NCBI GenBank assembly: GCA_963840435.1
Contig: CAWIYY010000003.1
Span: 1,116,001-1,180,000, forward strand
Direction: 5' to 3'
DNA: 64,000 nucleotides
Source: Bog-473 sp963840435
GTDB taxonomy: Bacteria; Actinomycetota; Acidimicrobiia; Acidimicrobiales; RAAP-2
Shown here: positions 44,241 through 53,757 of the stretch, in pieces
Position numbering within the stretch: position 1 is the first letter of the stretch
Layout of the letters: every line of letters begins with the position of its first letter
Program-made: the position numbers and the translations under genes
The notes under the pieces: generated by a model
Seen by the model: only the letters and a program-made list of their open reading frames with translations
Database searches by the model: none
Told to the model about the DNA's origin: nothing

Positions 44241-44594
44241 GTGGCGTTCCTCTCCTGGCGTGGCCAATACAACGTGCCGACCAGGCTTCCCGGCTCACCT
44301 GGGGCGAATGTTACGCCGCTTTGTTCCTCTTGTCACGAGGATCGAGACGCGAAGGACGGCCGGAATCACGCCGTCCCGGTGAAGTGGAACACCCTCAGTA
44401 GCCTGGGGTTCTCTGCCAAGAGCAAGGATCTGGTTGGGTCTGGTCGAGCATCTCGACAACCGACCACGCTGGGCAAGGCTGCAAGTCGGCAAGGACGTGG
44501 CCCTGGGAGTCAAGTGACGATCCCGGACCAGGCCTCCGTGTGGATTCAACCGAGGACGAAGTACCCGACGCTGACGACTATGCCTTCGAGCTGA
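44241..44594 (+). pseudogene. Possible HNH endonuclease fragment
   Basis: In the frame starting at GTG 44241 the segment NVTPLCSSCHEDRDAKDGRN resembles the C-terminal half of an HNH nuclease (asparagine, CxxC, histidine). The upstream paired-histidine half is missing, a stop precedes the frame and the remaining 80 codons are not protein-like. If real it is a remnant. The surrounding 43974-44719 sequence shows nothing else. Confidence 0.25.
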
Positions 44595-44719
44595 CGGTTG
44601 CTACGCAGGATTGGTTGCCTCATTGAGAACGTCCCACCCACACGGCGAACTGGTTCGGGGACTCATTGCCAGAGGTGATTATCGTTCCGGAGAGTGAGCC
44701 GAAAACCGGGAGGTGGCCA

Positions 44720-45100
44720 ATGGTGACGGTGCACAATCTCGATCACGAGTCGATTGCCAAAATGATCCAACTGGACCTTGCGAGCCTGGACCGAGAACCC
44801 GAAAGCCCCATCGGTGATTTTTCGTTCCACGGATGCACGGGTGGTGTCGCCGCCTTCAAAGGTCGACCACCTTGGGAGTTCCACGGCCAAGGCGACGAGC
44901 TTCTCTTCATCTTGGCAGGCGAGTCCGAACTTACAGTGCTCGAGAAGGGCGGCCGTTCGGTACGAACCCTCTCGGCAGGCCATCTTGCGCTTGTCCCGAG
45001 AGGCTATTGGCATTGCAACACTGCACCGGGCGGAGTGACGATGCTGTGGATCACGCCCAGCGAAGGCAATGAGCACTCCTGGGACGAGCCGAGCGTCTGA
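44720..45100 (+). CDS. Small cupin-like protein
   Basis: A 126-aa protein. The ATG at 44720 is chosen because GGGAGG lies 6 nt upstream; two upstream alternative codons lack this. A cupin-like core is visible: PPWEFHGQGDELLFILAGES, then LSAGHLALVPRGYWHCN. Only some metal ligands are kept (one histidine and a glutamate in motif 1, one histidine in motif 2), so it may be a ligand-binding rather than catalytic cupin. It appears to stand alone. Confidence 0.7.
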   Translation: MVTVHNLDHESIAKMIQLDLASLDREPESPIGDFSFHGCTGGVAAFKGRPPWEFHGQGDELLFILAGESELTVLEKGGRSVRTLSAGHLALVPRGYWHCNTAPGGVTMLWITPSEGNEHSWDEPSV

Positions 45101-45219
45101 CAGCTTGGGATCAGGTCCGCACGGTCACTGCAGCGCCGGAGTCACTGTCCCACCGACCCGGCGGCCTGGGACACGCAGTTCACCCGTCTAGCTGGCGAAG
45201 TGGGCGACGGCGGCAGTAA

Positions 45220-45495
45220 CTAGAGCCTCTGCGGCATCCGTCGACTCGGCCACGTCTCCTCGAGGATGGGACCCTCCTGTTTGACCTGGGCCGCTCTTTG
45301 CCAGGTCCAGTCCTGCTCCAGGTACCAGATGCCGTGCATCGTAGGCGGATAGTCCTGCGGCCATCCTGTTCCCCCCGCATGGTCGTCGAAGTGCTCGAGG
45401 ACGTCCCGGATGTCAACTCCACGCGGCACGCTCTCGTTGAAGGCTTCCCAGGTCGTGCGCCTGAGAGTCGGCTTCGTATCCGGGGAACTTTCCAA
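45220..45495 (-). CDS. Hypothetical small acidic protein
   Basis: A 91-aa frame beginning with TTG (45495) whose composition looks like genuine protein: WEAFNESVPRGVDIRDVLEH, GTGWPQDYPPTMHGIWYLEQ. It is rich in Trp and acidic residues with third-codon-position GC typical of the neighbours. No domain is recognised and the ribosome binding site is weak, so the start may be wrong. Confidence 0.4.
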   Translation of the reverse strand: MESSPDTKPTLRRTTWEAFNESVPRGVDIRDVLEHFDDHAGGTGWPQDYPPTMHGIWYLEQDWTWQRAAQVKQEGPILEETWPSRRMPQRL

Positions 45496-45613
45496 GTTTT
45501 AACCCTGAAACCAGATCGATTTATCGAACGAGCCGAAGGTGATCCTTACCATAAGGCTCTACGACAAGTACCGGGCGACTCCGGTACCGACGAGCGAAAC
45601 TGGGAGGCTACGC

Positions 45614-46048
45614 ATGGCACGCAAGTGGCTATTCGGAATGGCCGCGTCACTCGGGGCAATCTCTGCGGTAGGCATTCAGGCGGCACCGGCACTCGCAATC
45701 TCGCCGGTCCCGCCGACTCTGAAAGCCACGCCCCACAGTGTGATGGTCAACACGAACACGACAATTACCGGCAAGAACTTCACGCCTGGCTCTTCTGTGC
45801 AGCTGACCGAGTGCTCGGCCACGACCTGGGTCGTTCCGCACTCGCCATGTAACACGGACAACGGCGTCACCGTCACCGCCAACAAAAAGGGCACGTTCAA
45901 GACTTCCTTCAAGGTTGAACTGTGTCCGGGTGGCAAGCACGGCAATGAGCCCACCTCCGAGATTTGCTACGTCGGAGTACTCAAGCCATCGGGTATCGAC
46001 ACCGCCGGACTGTCGCCCTACGCCAAGGTGATCGTGACGTACCCCTGA
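45614..46048 (+). CDS. Secreted neocarzinostatin-like Ig-fold protein
   Basis: The 144-aa product starts at ATG 45614 (GGGAGG upstream) with a Sec signal peptide (MARKWLFGMAASLGAISAVG up to PALA). The mature part follows the neocarzinostatin-type immunoglobulin fold: a TITGKNFTPGSSVQLTEC strand pair, TVTANKKGTFKTSF, and two probable disulfides from four cysteines. Known members include chromoprotein apoproteins, but many actinobacterial homologues have no chromophore; no enediyne genes are here. Likely an extracellular small beta-sandwich protein of unknown role. Confidence 0.75.
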   Translation: MARKWLFGMAASLGAISAVGIQAAPALAISPVPPTLKATPHSVMVNTNTTITGKNFTPGSSVQLTECSATTWVVPHSPCNTDNGVTVTANKKGTFKTSFKVELCPGGKHGNEPTSEICYVGVLKPSGIDTAGLSPYAKVIVTYP

Positions 46049-46254
46049 CACGCAAGCGGCGACGGGACCCCTTCTTATTTCCTGTGGCCCCCAGAGTGGT
46101 GCGATCGCCGGGACAAACAAGCACTCCGCCCGTTGGACTGTGGGGTATCCCACCGCCCCGGCGAGCAGGGATAGCCCAACCGCCGCGACGGCCGCACGAT
46201 TCTCGAGGTCGCAGTCGGCGGTTGGCTCTAGGAAATCTGGCGTAGCTTCGTGCC

Positions 46255-46599
46255 ATGACGGCGTTCATCAAATACGTGACATTCGACTGTGCCGACCCAC
46301 GTGCGCTCTCTGCCTTCTGGTCAGAAGTAACCGGTTACACATTCGTGACCAAGGAGGATGGCTTCGCGGCACTCGCGGCACCCGATCACCGAGGTGTCCG
46401 AGGGATCTTGTTCTGGCGGGTCCCCGAACCAAGGACCGCAAAGAGTCGTATGCACGTAGACCTGGCTACCAAGAATCCAGAGGACGAGATCGAGCGTCTC
46501 GTCGCTCTCGGCGCCACAAAGGTCGAGTTCCGAGAGGGCAACGGAAGTAGCTGGACGGTCATGCTTGATCCAGAGGGCAACGAGTTCTGTATCGGTTGA
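46255..46599 (+). CDS. VOC/glyoxalase-like family protein
   Basis: A 114-aa single-module VOC protein: YVTFDCADPRALSAFWSEVT at the start, SRMHVDLAT in the middle and WTVMLDPEGNEFCIG at the end. One metal-site histidine (RMHVDL) and the terminal glutamate (NEFC) are kept. Such small VOC proteins may be lyases, dioxygenases or resistance binding proteins; no specific function can be given. Confidence 0.78.
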   Translation: MTAFIKYVTFDCADPRALSAFWSEVTGYTFVTKEDGFAALAAPDHRGVRGILFWRVPEPRTAKSRMHVDLATKNPEDEIERLVALGATKVEFREGNGSSWTVMLDPEGNEFCIG

Positions 46600-46641
46600 G
46601 CCCCTCCGGCCTGCTCCTCCCGAGCGCCTCGTTGCCAGCTT

Positions 46642-47856
46642 GTGGGGGCCGCCCCGATTCATGCAAGCGACTCGTACGAAACGATGAACTCGACGCAGTT
46701 GCGATCTACTCGCAACGTGCAGCCGAACGAGAGCGGCACAAGACTGGAACCCGTGGCTGCCGCAGACGATGGATCAGATGCCAATCCGCAACACCCCCAC
46801 CGCCTTCACGACACGACTGGGCTCCACGACCACGGGCACGACCACGACCACGACCACAGACATCAGCACACGGGCGGATTACTCGGTGCTCTGATAGGGC
46901 TCGTCGCCCCTCATTCCCATGATGCCAAAGACTCGCTGGATCAGGCTCTAGAAGCGAGCAGGGATGGCATCCGGGCCGTAGCGATCTCTTTGGTCATCTT
47001 GCTTGTGACCGCGGGTATCCAATCGATCGTCGTCGTTGCCAGTGGCTCCGTTGCCCTCTTGGGCGACACCTTGCACAACGCCGCTGACGCTCTCACTGCA
47101 GTGCCCTTGTGGCTGGCATTTCGACTCGGACGGCGGGCACCTACAGCACGATTCACCTATGGCTTTGGGAAGGCGGAGGACGTGGCCGGCGTAGCGGTCC
47201 TCGCACTCATCTTCGGGTCAGCCGCACTTGCTGGGTATGAGGCAATCGACCGACTCATCCATCCGCAGAAGATCACGCACCTCGGCGTCGTGATGGCAGC
47301 CGCCGTGGTCGGCGCCCTGGGCAACGAGGTGGTGGCCCAGTATCGGATTCGGGAAGGTCGCCGTATCGGCTCGGCTGCTTTGGAAGCAGACGGTATTCAC
47401 GCCCGTACCGACGGCGTTACCTCGCTGTTGGTGCTCATCGGGGCCATTGCTGTTGCTCTTGGTGCCCAGTGGGCCGACGCCGTGGTGGGCTTGGTGATTA
47501 CCGCCGCCATCTTGTTCGTCGGCTGTCAGGCGGCCAAGAGTGTCGGCCAGCGCCTGCTCGATGCGGTCGATCCCGGGATCGTTGCTCGCATCTCGACGAC
47601 GGTCACGGAGGTCGATGGCGTGGACGCTGTGACCGAGGTCCGTGCCCGTTGGATGGGACACCGGCTGCTCGCCCAGGTTCGACTCAGCGTTGATGGAGGA
47701 CTCCCGGTTACAAGAGCGCATGAGATTGCTGAAGACGCGCAGCACCAGCTTCTCCATCACATATCGAACCTGTCGGACGCCATCATTCATATCGATCCTT
47801 CAGGAGTTGGAGTCGATCCACACGCCGCGACGGCCCACCATCGGGGTCAGAAGTAA
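46642..47856 (+). CDS. Cation diffusion facilitator (CDF) metal efflux transporter
   Basis: The 404-aa inner-membrane protein has a histidine-rich cytosolic N-terminus (HDHGHDHDHDHRHQH), six transmembrane helices (about residues 112-310) and a C-terminal cytosolic domain. The transport-site residues are in LGDTLHNAADALTAVP and ADGIHARTDGVTSL, the HxxxD pairs of zinc-type CDF transporters. It exports Zn2+ or a similar divalent ion by proton exchange. The start could be ATG 46684 instead of GTG 46642. No metal regulator is adjacent. Confidence 0.9.
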   Translation: MGAAPIHASDSYETMNSTQLRSTRNVQPNESGTRLEPVAAADDGSDANPQHPHRLHDTTGLHDHGHDHDHDHRHQHTGGLLGALIGLVAPHSHDAKDSLDQALEASRDGIRAVAISLVILLVTAGIQSIVVVASGSVALLGDTLHNAADALTAVPLWLAFRLGRRAPTARFTYGFGKAEDVAGVAVLALIFGSAALAGYEAIDRLIHPQKITHLGVVMAAAVVGALGNEVVAQYRIREGRRIGSAALEADGIHARTDGVTSLLVLIGAIAVALGAQWADAVVGLVITAAILFVGCQAAKSVGQRLLDAVDPGIVARISTTVTEVDGVDAVTEVRARWMGHRLLAQVRLSVDGGLPVTRAHEIAEDAQHQLLHHISNLSDAIIHIDPSGVGVDPHAATAHHRGQK

Positions 47857-48262
47857 GCGGCAAGGACCTCGGTTTGACGCAAAGTTCCTCACCTTCCCGG
47901 TGGACGGGTCACCGTGACGGGGGCCTCGGTCTGCGTAGCGCCGCCACAAGCTTGCGCCTACCTTTTGCAATCTGCTTTCCCTTCCAGGCTTGGGCTTCCG
48001 CCATCCGTGCAGCCGCCTCTCGGAGGCGTGTTGGCGGCTCACCGGCGGGGTCGGGAGCCTCAGTCTTGTTCTCGTGCTGACGATCGCCATCGGCTGGGGT
48101 CATCATCCCGAGATTACCCAAGCTTGTTATCCGCGACACTGACGAGCAGATCAGGTACTGGAAGTGCCGCCGTCCCGGCGCTCACGGGCAGTCACCGGAT
48201 CAATTGGTGACTTGAGAACATCTCTGTCCCGGCGGTCGGGAGTGCTCGAACTCATGGGACGT
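47857..48262. other. Intergenic region, nothing recognised
   Basis: About 400 nt between the CDF gene and the convergent GntR gene; only short frames without family features. Confidence 0.4.
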
Positions 48263-48646
48263 TCAATGGCGAGTCGGCTCAGGCTGAGCTCGGTCGACCT
48301 CCCGGTTCAGGATCGCCAGTGCTTCTGCGTCGCCGACCCCGAGTTCTCGCATGCGTCTCATGAAGTCTTGCGCTGCCCGCACCGCCAGAGCCCTTTGCGC
48401 GGTTGGTGCTCCGGCCACGAAGGTCCCGTGCCGACCTCGCGTTTCGATGAGCCCAGCGAGCTCAAGCTCTCGATAGGCCTTTGCAACAGTGTTGACCGCC
48501 AACCCGAGATCGGCGGCCAACTGCCGTACGGTCGGCAACCTGATGGATTGCTCGAGGCTCCCGTTGCCGATGGCTGCGGCAAGTTGTGAACGCACCTGCT
48601 CGAACGGCGGTACCGGCGAGCCGGGATCGAGCGTCAGCAAATCCAC
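48263..48646 (-). CDS. GntR-family regulator, YtrA subfamily
   Basis: A 127-aa regulator that starts at GTG 48646. The winged HTH spans residues about 10-75 (PPFEQVRSQLAAAIGNGSLE, LPTVRQLAADLGLAVNTVAK, AYRELELAGLIETRGRHG). The short C-terminal tail is characteristic of YtrA-type repressors, which normally control a linked ABC transporter operon; none is present here. A palindrome immediately upstream suggests autoregulation. Confidence 0.87.
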   Translation of the reverse strand: MDLLTLDPGSPVPPFEQVRSQLAAAIGNGSLEQSIRLPTVRQLAADLGLAVNTVAKAYRELELAGLIETRGRHGTFVAGAPTAQRALAVRAAQDFMRRMRELGVGDAEALAILNREVDRAQPEPTRH

Positions 48647-48651
48647 GGTCA

Positions 48652-48664
48652 GTTTGTATCAAAC
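48652..48664. promoter_or_regulatory. Candidate GntR operator GTTTG-TAT-CAAAC
   Basis: A perfect 13-bp palindrome 5 nt upstream of the GntR start, followed by a second TTGTAT 10 nt on, in an AT-rich patch that should also contain the promoter. Confidence 0.5.
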
Positions 48665-49112
48665 GTTGTATTAACTAACAAGCCGAAAGATCGCCCGTGT
48701 CGGTGCCGGTGGGGGGCAGGGCAGTCCGACCGGTTCCCGAGTTGAAGGTCCGAGGGCCGTTCGGGTTGTCCGGGGGCCCGCTTCGAAGGCCCAACCGGCT
48801 ATGGCACGAGCAGGGCAGAGCGCATGAACTTCAGGGCTCAGAGACGACCACCGGGTCGTTCCCGCCGCCTCAATGCGCGAGCAGATCGGCCACAGACGGC
48901 GCGACGAGGCGCTGGGACGACGGTTGTGGCGAGTGAACCAGAACTCCAAGAAGTGCGCGTCGGAGGTGCGGGCCGCCTGAGCTCACCGACGGAGCCCGAT
49001 GCCGAGAGGCAACCCGAGAAACCAACCGGGTCGGGTCCGGCCAGGGGTGGGAAGGCGATGCGCTCCCCTACCTCCAGGTCCCACAGCTATTGGCGCTGGG
49101 CTCGGATTGAGG
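48665..49112. other. Intergenic region, nothing recognised
   Basis: About 450 nt upstream of the GntR gene and beyond the 3' end of the ArsA operon; no supported gene or structure. Confidence 0.4.
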
Positions 49113-50279
49113 TCAGCCAGCTTTCGCGGCCAAGGGTGGCCTTGCGCCGCTGGCGACGCGGCCGTCGCACGAGTCGCGCGGTCCAAATAGATGGTCGGAC
49201 ACGGCCTGCACGCCGTCGAGGTCGTGGACGTCTTCGTCGAGGAGCGGAACTCGAGCCACGGGAGCGGGCGTCAGCTGAGCGGCGAGGGAGGTGACGCAGT
49301 TCTCTTCATGCTCGGCCAGCGCGCGCAGCTGTTCCCAGTTGCCCATGAGGTTGGCGAAGGCCTGCACCGTTCCACGGCTCTGAGCCGAGCTCAATTTTCC
49401 ATCCACGGCGACCGTCTGCGCGGCGGCAGGTTGCGCATCGAAGCGAGGATGAAGACGATTAAAAATGAGAAACTCTACGAAAATTGCGGACTCGCGGAGA
49501 TGTGCCGCCAAGAACCGACTTTCGGCGATGGCATCTTCGTGGGGTGCCACAACCAACACAAAGGCGGTGGAGGGTTCAGCGAATAGTTCGTCGACCCGCT
49601 TTGCCCGATTGCGGATCCCGGCTTCCATTCCCTCAAAAGCCCGCAAGAAGGCGATGGTGTCGAGAAGTGTCTCCGCGCCAACGATCTTCGCTACGGCATG
49701 CAGGGGCGCTCGTGCGGCAAAGGAGACTGCCCGGATGTAGGCGCGACCTGGCATGACGAGCATCCGGAGGGCCGTGTTGTCGAGAAGCCGGGTCAAGTAG
49801 CCAGGGGCACTGAGGAAGTCCATGGCGCGACGAGCGGGCGGGGTGTCCACCACGATCAGGTCATACCCACCCTCTTCGTGGAGCTGGTAGAGCTTCTCGA
49901 TTGCCATGTACTCCTGGGTTCCCGACAGCGAGTCGCGGAGGTTTCGGTAAAGCCGGCTACCCAAGATCTTCTGCATCTGGGCCTCATCGCGGGCGTAGCG
50001 GATGACCGCGGCATCGAAGGTGGATTTCGTGTCCAACATCAGTGCCCACAGCTCCCCGCGCCATGGTCCATCAACCCGACTTGGGGTGTCGGTCAACGAG
50101 TCCAGCCCAAAGGCGTCCGCCAGCCGTCGGGCGGGATCAATGGTGACGACACAGGTCCGCCGCCCCTGACGGGCGCCCTCGACCGCCAGGGCTGCCGCAG
50201 TGGTGGTCTTGCCGACTCCTCCTGAGCCGCAGCAGACGATGATCCGGCTCTCCCCGATGAGGGCGGACAACCCGTTCAC
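49113..50279 (-). CDS. ArsA-family ATPase, second gene of the pair
   Basis: The 388-aa P-loop ATPase has the deviant Walker A CGSGGVGKTTTAAAL, an ADP-sensing DPARRLADAFGL and a VVDTPPARRAMDFL switch. The GTG start at 50279 overlaps the stop of the upstream ATPase (GTGA). Actinobacteria carry such a pair (for example Rv3679-Rv3680), related to the Get3/ArsA family but not necessarily linked to arsenite; roles in handling membrane proteins or toxic metabolites have been proposed. No arsenite pump gene is nearby. Confidence 0.86.
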   Translation of the reverse strand: MNGLSALIGESRIIVCCGSGGVGKTTTAAALAVEGARQGRRTCVVTIDPARRLADAFGLDSLTDTPSRVDGPWRGELWALMLDTKSTFDAAVIRYARDEAQMQKILGSRLYRNLRDSLSGTQEYMAIEKLYQLHEEGGYDLIVVDTPPARRAMDFLSAPGYLTRLLDNTALRMLVMPGRAYIRAVSFAARAPLHAVAKIVGAETLLDTIAFLRAFEGMEAGIRNRAKRVDELFAEPSTAFVLVVAPHEDAIAESRFLAAHLRESAIFVEFLIFNRLHPRFDAQPAAAQTVAVDGKLSSAQSRGTVQAFANLMGNWEQLRALAEHEENCVTSLAAQLTPAPVARVPLLDEDVHDLDGVQAVSDHLFGPRDSCDGRVASGARPPLAAKAG

Positions 50280-51328
50280 GACGATCTGCCCATCCCGGCG
50301 ACACAACGTCGGGGCATTCGGATATCCGTCGCCCTCGTGAGCCTGGTCCAGTCGGCACAGCCCGCTGGTTGGCGAAGGTGGACCAGCCCGGTCTCCATGG
50401 CGTCGACGAGCAGGTCGATCTCGGGGAGACCGATCTCCGTCCTGAACAGGTGGGGTAGCCACAGCTGGGGCAGCGGTAGGGCCTCGGCGAGACGGGTCGC
50501 CTGCTCGGCCTGCATCTCCTGGCGCCGACGGCGGAACGAGGCAGCCGCCCGGATGGCGTCAGCCTCCCCTGGCCCAAGGATCAAGCCTACCCCGGCTGCG
50601 GCAGCCTCGGGGTCGACGTCGAGGTGATCGAGTTGGGGGTACAGGCAATTGACGATGACGGGGCCGAGGTGCACGCCGACGTCGCCCTGGAGAGTGAGCG
50701 CCGTCTCTACCGTCTCATTGACGGGCGTCTCCTCCGGCAAGGTCACGAGGACGACCTGGCACCGAGCCGGGTCGGACAGGAACCCGGCCACGTCGGCGGC
50801 CTGAGCGTGGAGAGGTCCCGCCCGACTCGAGTCCATCAGCCCACGAGCGCCGGTCAGAAAAGTCGTGGCATGACCGGCGGCCGGCCCGTCCACCACGATC
50901 AGGTCGGCCCTGTGGGCCCGCTCCAGCTGCACGACCTGGCCCAGGACCAGGATATCTCGAAGGCCGGGAATCGCGGTGGCCGCCATATCGAGCATGCCCG
51001 ACTTCGCCAGGCGCCTCGCCGCCCGGCCAAAGCCATGGTCGTCCAGGTATTCGACCAAGGCGTCGTCGGGAGTGATCGTCCGAGCGTGAATCGGTGCCGA
51101 CTGCGAACCACCTTCACTGGTGGACAGCTCGACCTCGTCGACGGTCAGCGCGTGATTGCCGAACACCCCGCTCCTCGTTTCCAGTTCGATCAGCAACACC
51201 GACAGGCCGTTGCGAGCGGCCAACCGGGCCACAGTGGCGCTCAGAGTTGACTTCCCGACCCCACCCTTGCCGACGACGACCAGGACCGAGCTTCGGGTGC
51301 AAAATGCATTTATGGCAGTCATGTCCAC
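50276..51328 (-). CDS. ArsA-family ATPase, first gene of the pair
   Basis: A 350-aa protein with Walker A GKGGVGKSTLSATVA near the N-terminus, LLIELETRSGVFG and DLIVVDGPAAGHATTFL. It lacks the ADP-binding DPA motif of the partner, so the two chains probably form a heterodimer. The start is GTG 51328 or ATG 51322. The 18-bp TGTAAC motif lies only 8 nt upstream of the GTG, implying a very short leader. Confidence 0.86.
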   Translation of the reverse strand: MDMTAINAFCTRSSVLVVVGKGGVGKSTLSATVARLAARNGLSVLLIELETRSGVFGNHALTVDEVELSTSEGGSQSAPIHARTITPDDALVEYLDDHGFGRAARRLAKSGMLDMAATAIPGLRDILVLGQVVQLERAHRADLIVVDGPAAGHATTFLTGARGLMDSSRAGPLHAQAADVAGFLSDPARCQVVLVTLPEETPVNETVETALTLQGDVGVHLGPVIVNCLYPQLDHLDVDPEAAAAGVGLILGPGEADAIRAAASFRRRRQEMQAEQATRLAEALPLPQLWLPHLFRTEIGLPEIDLLVDAMETGLVHLRQPAGCADWTRLTRATDIRMPRRCVAGMGRSS

Positions 51329-51336
51329 GCAGTTTC

Positions 51337-51354
51337 ATAGAGAGCGGGGTTACA
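51337..51354 (-). promoter_or_regulatory. TGTAAC-N8-STAT motif, copy A
   Basis: TGTAACCCCGCTCTCTAT on the minus strand, ending 8 nt before the first ArsA start codon. Confidence 0.7.
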
Positions 51355-51416
51355 TCTCGACGGGTCGTGAAAGACGACAGGCTCAGTGCGACGCACAGCG
51401 ACGCCGTTCCCGACGA

Positions 51417-51434
51417 TGTAACCCTGCGGGCTAT
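51417..51434 (+). promoter_or_regulatory. TGTAAC-N8-STAT motif, copy B
   Basis: TGTAACCCTGCGGGCTAT, divergent from copy A. The ABC1 kinase gene begins 157 nt downstream; an ATG at 51443 opens a 47-codon frame of doubtful coding value. Confidence 0.65.
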
Positions 51435-51591
51435 GACTGAGCATGCATCACCGGGGAGGAACTCGGCCGAAACAATCGACAGTGCCCACCACGTTTCGAC
51501 GCCGAAGCCACACGCTTCGGTTCAGATTGACCGCCCGTGAGCGATCAGCGGACGTGATGGCGCCTGTCGACAAAGCGGCGGCATAGCCGCG

Positions 51592-53103
51592 ATGGGCGCA
51601 AGCAAGCTCCCCACTGGACGTGTCGGCCGTACGGTTCGCCTGGCCGGGCTGGCCGGGCACACCGTGGCCACGAGGACCAAAACCCGGATTCACCGACGCG
51701 CAACCGGCGAGGCTGCTCTGGCCGCCGAGCGGGCCCGCCAGGAGCGGCTGGCCGAGCGTTACGCGGCGGTCCTCGGCGATATGAAGGGGGCGGTGATGAA
51801 AGTGGGACAGATCCTCTCGTTTGTCGACGTCGACGGTGTGGTCCCCGAGGCCTCTCGCGAGCTGTTCCAGTCGACGCTGGCCAAGCTGCAGAGTGACGTG
51901 CCACCGCTCGCTCCCGATGAGATAGCTCACGTCATTAAAAACGAGCTCGGGGCAGGTCCCGAGGAGATCTTCGCCTTCTTCTCGCCCCAACCGGTCGCCG
52001 CAGCGTCGATGGGCCAAGTGCACTTTGCCCGTTTGGCCGACGGCACGGAGCTGGCCGTCAAAGTCCAGTACCCCGGGGTGTCGGACGCTGTACGAGCCGA
52101 TCTCGCCAACACCAACGTCCTTGCGTCAGTTATCAGAGCTGCGCTGGCTCTGCTGGGTCCAGAGGCACCCAGAGTGGACCCAAAGATGTTGGTGGAGGAG
52201 ATACGCGATCGGGTGGAAGACGAACTTGACTACACGATCGAGGCAGCCAACCAGCAGGAGTTCTGCTCGCTCTACGATAACCACCCGTTCATTCACATCC
52301 CTGCGGTCTACCCTGAGTTCTCGACGGGCCGCGTTCTCACGACCGACTTCGTCTACGGAATGCACTGGTCGGAGGCAACAAAGGCCGGAGATGCCATCCG
52401 TTCACGTTGGGGCGAGACCATTTTCCGGTTCGTATTCGCCAGCCTGCACCGGCACGGAATCTTCAACGCAGACCCGCACCCGGGAAATTATCTCTTCCAC
52501 GAGGACGGGTCCGTCACCTTCCTCGATTTTGGGTGCGTCAAGAGGTTCACCGCCGAGCGCGTCTCCATAATGTCCGCTCTCGTGGACGCGGCTCTCGCGG
52601 GAGACGCGCCAGCATTGCGACGGTCGTTCATTGAGGTCGGGCTGCTCCGGGATGCTGACGCCGAAGGGCTCGACCCGGATCGACTCCTCGAGTTCTACCG
52701 CTCCGCACTCCGAGACCGCTGGGACGAACAGCCGTACACGTACACGCCAGAGTCGGTGGCTGAAATCGTGGCCGATACGTACCAGCCTTTAGGGCGGTGG
52801 AGCGACGTCACCGGACGGCTCCAGATGCCGCAAGATCTCCTCTTTCTCAATCGGATCACCGTTGGCGTCAGCTTCATTCTCGGACACCTCTCTGCCACAG
52901 CCGACTGGAAGACGATCGACTGCGAGATCCGCCACGGCGGTCCGGCGGCCACGGAGTTGGGGCATCTCGAAGCCTCCTGGCGCTCCGGTCGCGGAACCGG
53001 CGCGAGCGATACCCCGATCGGCGCGGCCCGCCTCATTGAGGTGTCAGGGGGCTCTCGAAAGACCGGGCCAGAGCGATCGGAGGCGCACCCGATTGACGCC
53101 TAG
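51592..53103 (+). CDS. ABC1/AarF/UbiB-family atypical kinase
   Basis: The 503-aa protein has the ABC1 family signature set: GAVMKVGQILSFVD (KxGQ), the alanine-rich loop AAASMGQVHFA replacing a P-loop, AVKVQYPGVSDAV with the catalytic lysine, FNADPHPGNYLF and FLDFGCVKRF. UbiB/COQ8 proteins are atypical kinases/ATPases that support isoprenoid quinone synthesis or lipid handling; in actinobacteria menaquinone or polyprenyl metabolism is the likely link. No C-terminal membrane anchor is evident. Motif copy B lies upstream. Confidence 0.9.
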   Translation: MGASKLPTGRVGRTVRLAGLAGHTVATRTKTRIHRRATGEAALAAERARQERLAERYAAVLGDMKGAVMKVGQILSFVDVDGVVPEASRELFQSTLAKLQSDVPPLAPDEIAHVIKNELGAGPEEIFAFFSPQPVAAASMGQVHFARLADGTELAVKVQYPGVSDAVRADLANTNVLASVIRAALALLGPEAPRVDPKMLVEEIRDRVEDELDYTIEAANQQEFCSLYDNHPFIHIPAVYPEFSTGRVLTTDFVYGMHWSEATKAGDAIRSRWGETIFRFVFASLHRHGIFNADPHPGNYLFHEDGSVTFLDFGCVKRFTAERVSIMSALVDAALAGDAPALRRSFIEVGLLRDADAEGLDPDRLLEFYRSALRDRWDEQPYTYTPESVAEIVADTYQPLGRWSDVTGRLQMPQDLLFLNRITVGVSFILGHLSATADWKTIDCEIRHGGPAATELGHLEASWRSGRGTGASDTPIGAARLIEVSGGSRKTGPERSEAHPIDA

Positions 53104-53757
53104 GCATCGCGAGAAATGCCTCGCGCTGCATCTCGGAACGTCTGTCGACACAGATGGCCTGTTCCTGATCGTTTTGGTCGATCTGACACGGTCGCGCCAC
53201 TCGCAGAATGTCTCGAGGTGTGGTTCCACGACAGCAACGACAGCGAGTGAGGGAACGGAATGAACGTGAGCGATCGGTTTCTGGTCACGCTCGACGTTGC
53301 TGTCGTACAGCTCCACAACGGAAGAGCGCGACTGCAGTTCAAAACGGATACCGGAACAATTGTTCGCTTTTGGTATGGCGTTGATTCGTTGCCGATCACG
53401 AACAGTGTCTGTGACCATGGTCCACACGCACTCACGGGTTGCCTTGGGGGTTCTGGGGAGCCTTGAACGAGAGATTCCCTTGGAGCGGGCTTTTCCATCG
53501 GACGCAGTGACGCGGGCCACAGTTCCCTTTCACCCACTGTTCGCTCCTGCGCAGACTCACCGGACAAGCAGGGCACCCCTGGATCGCCAAGGGCTGGTGC
53601 CACTCGCTCGGACAAACTTGGACTGACTATGTGACAGGTCAGGCCTCTGCAGCCCAGCCGACAGAGCAGCGGAACTGCAGGCCGACGGCAAGGACAGTCG
53701 CATCTGGGAGATGCCACTCACCCAACCCCACCTGATTTCGAGCCGCACTAAGACGCG
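53104..53757. other. Intergenic region without a confident gene
   Basis: About 650 nt. An ATG at 53260 opens a 68-codon frame with a weak GGGAACGG site and no recognised features; I do not call it. No remnant of a mobile element was seen. Confidence 0.4.

Noticed and set aside
49113..51328. Arsenite efflux operon
   Set aside because: The ArsA-like pair has no ArsB, ArsC, ArsD or ArsR neighbours and matches the actinobacterial Rv3679-Rv3680 type instead.
51443..51586. 47-codon ORF right after motif copy B
   Set aside because: Arginine-rich shadow-like composition and no ribosome binding site; the motif more likely serves the ABC1 kinase gene.
53260..53466. 68-codon ORF between the ABC1 kinase and the propeller gene
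   Set aside because: Weak start context, no family resemblance and no supporting neighbour; not called.
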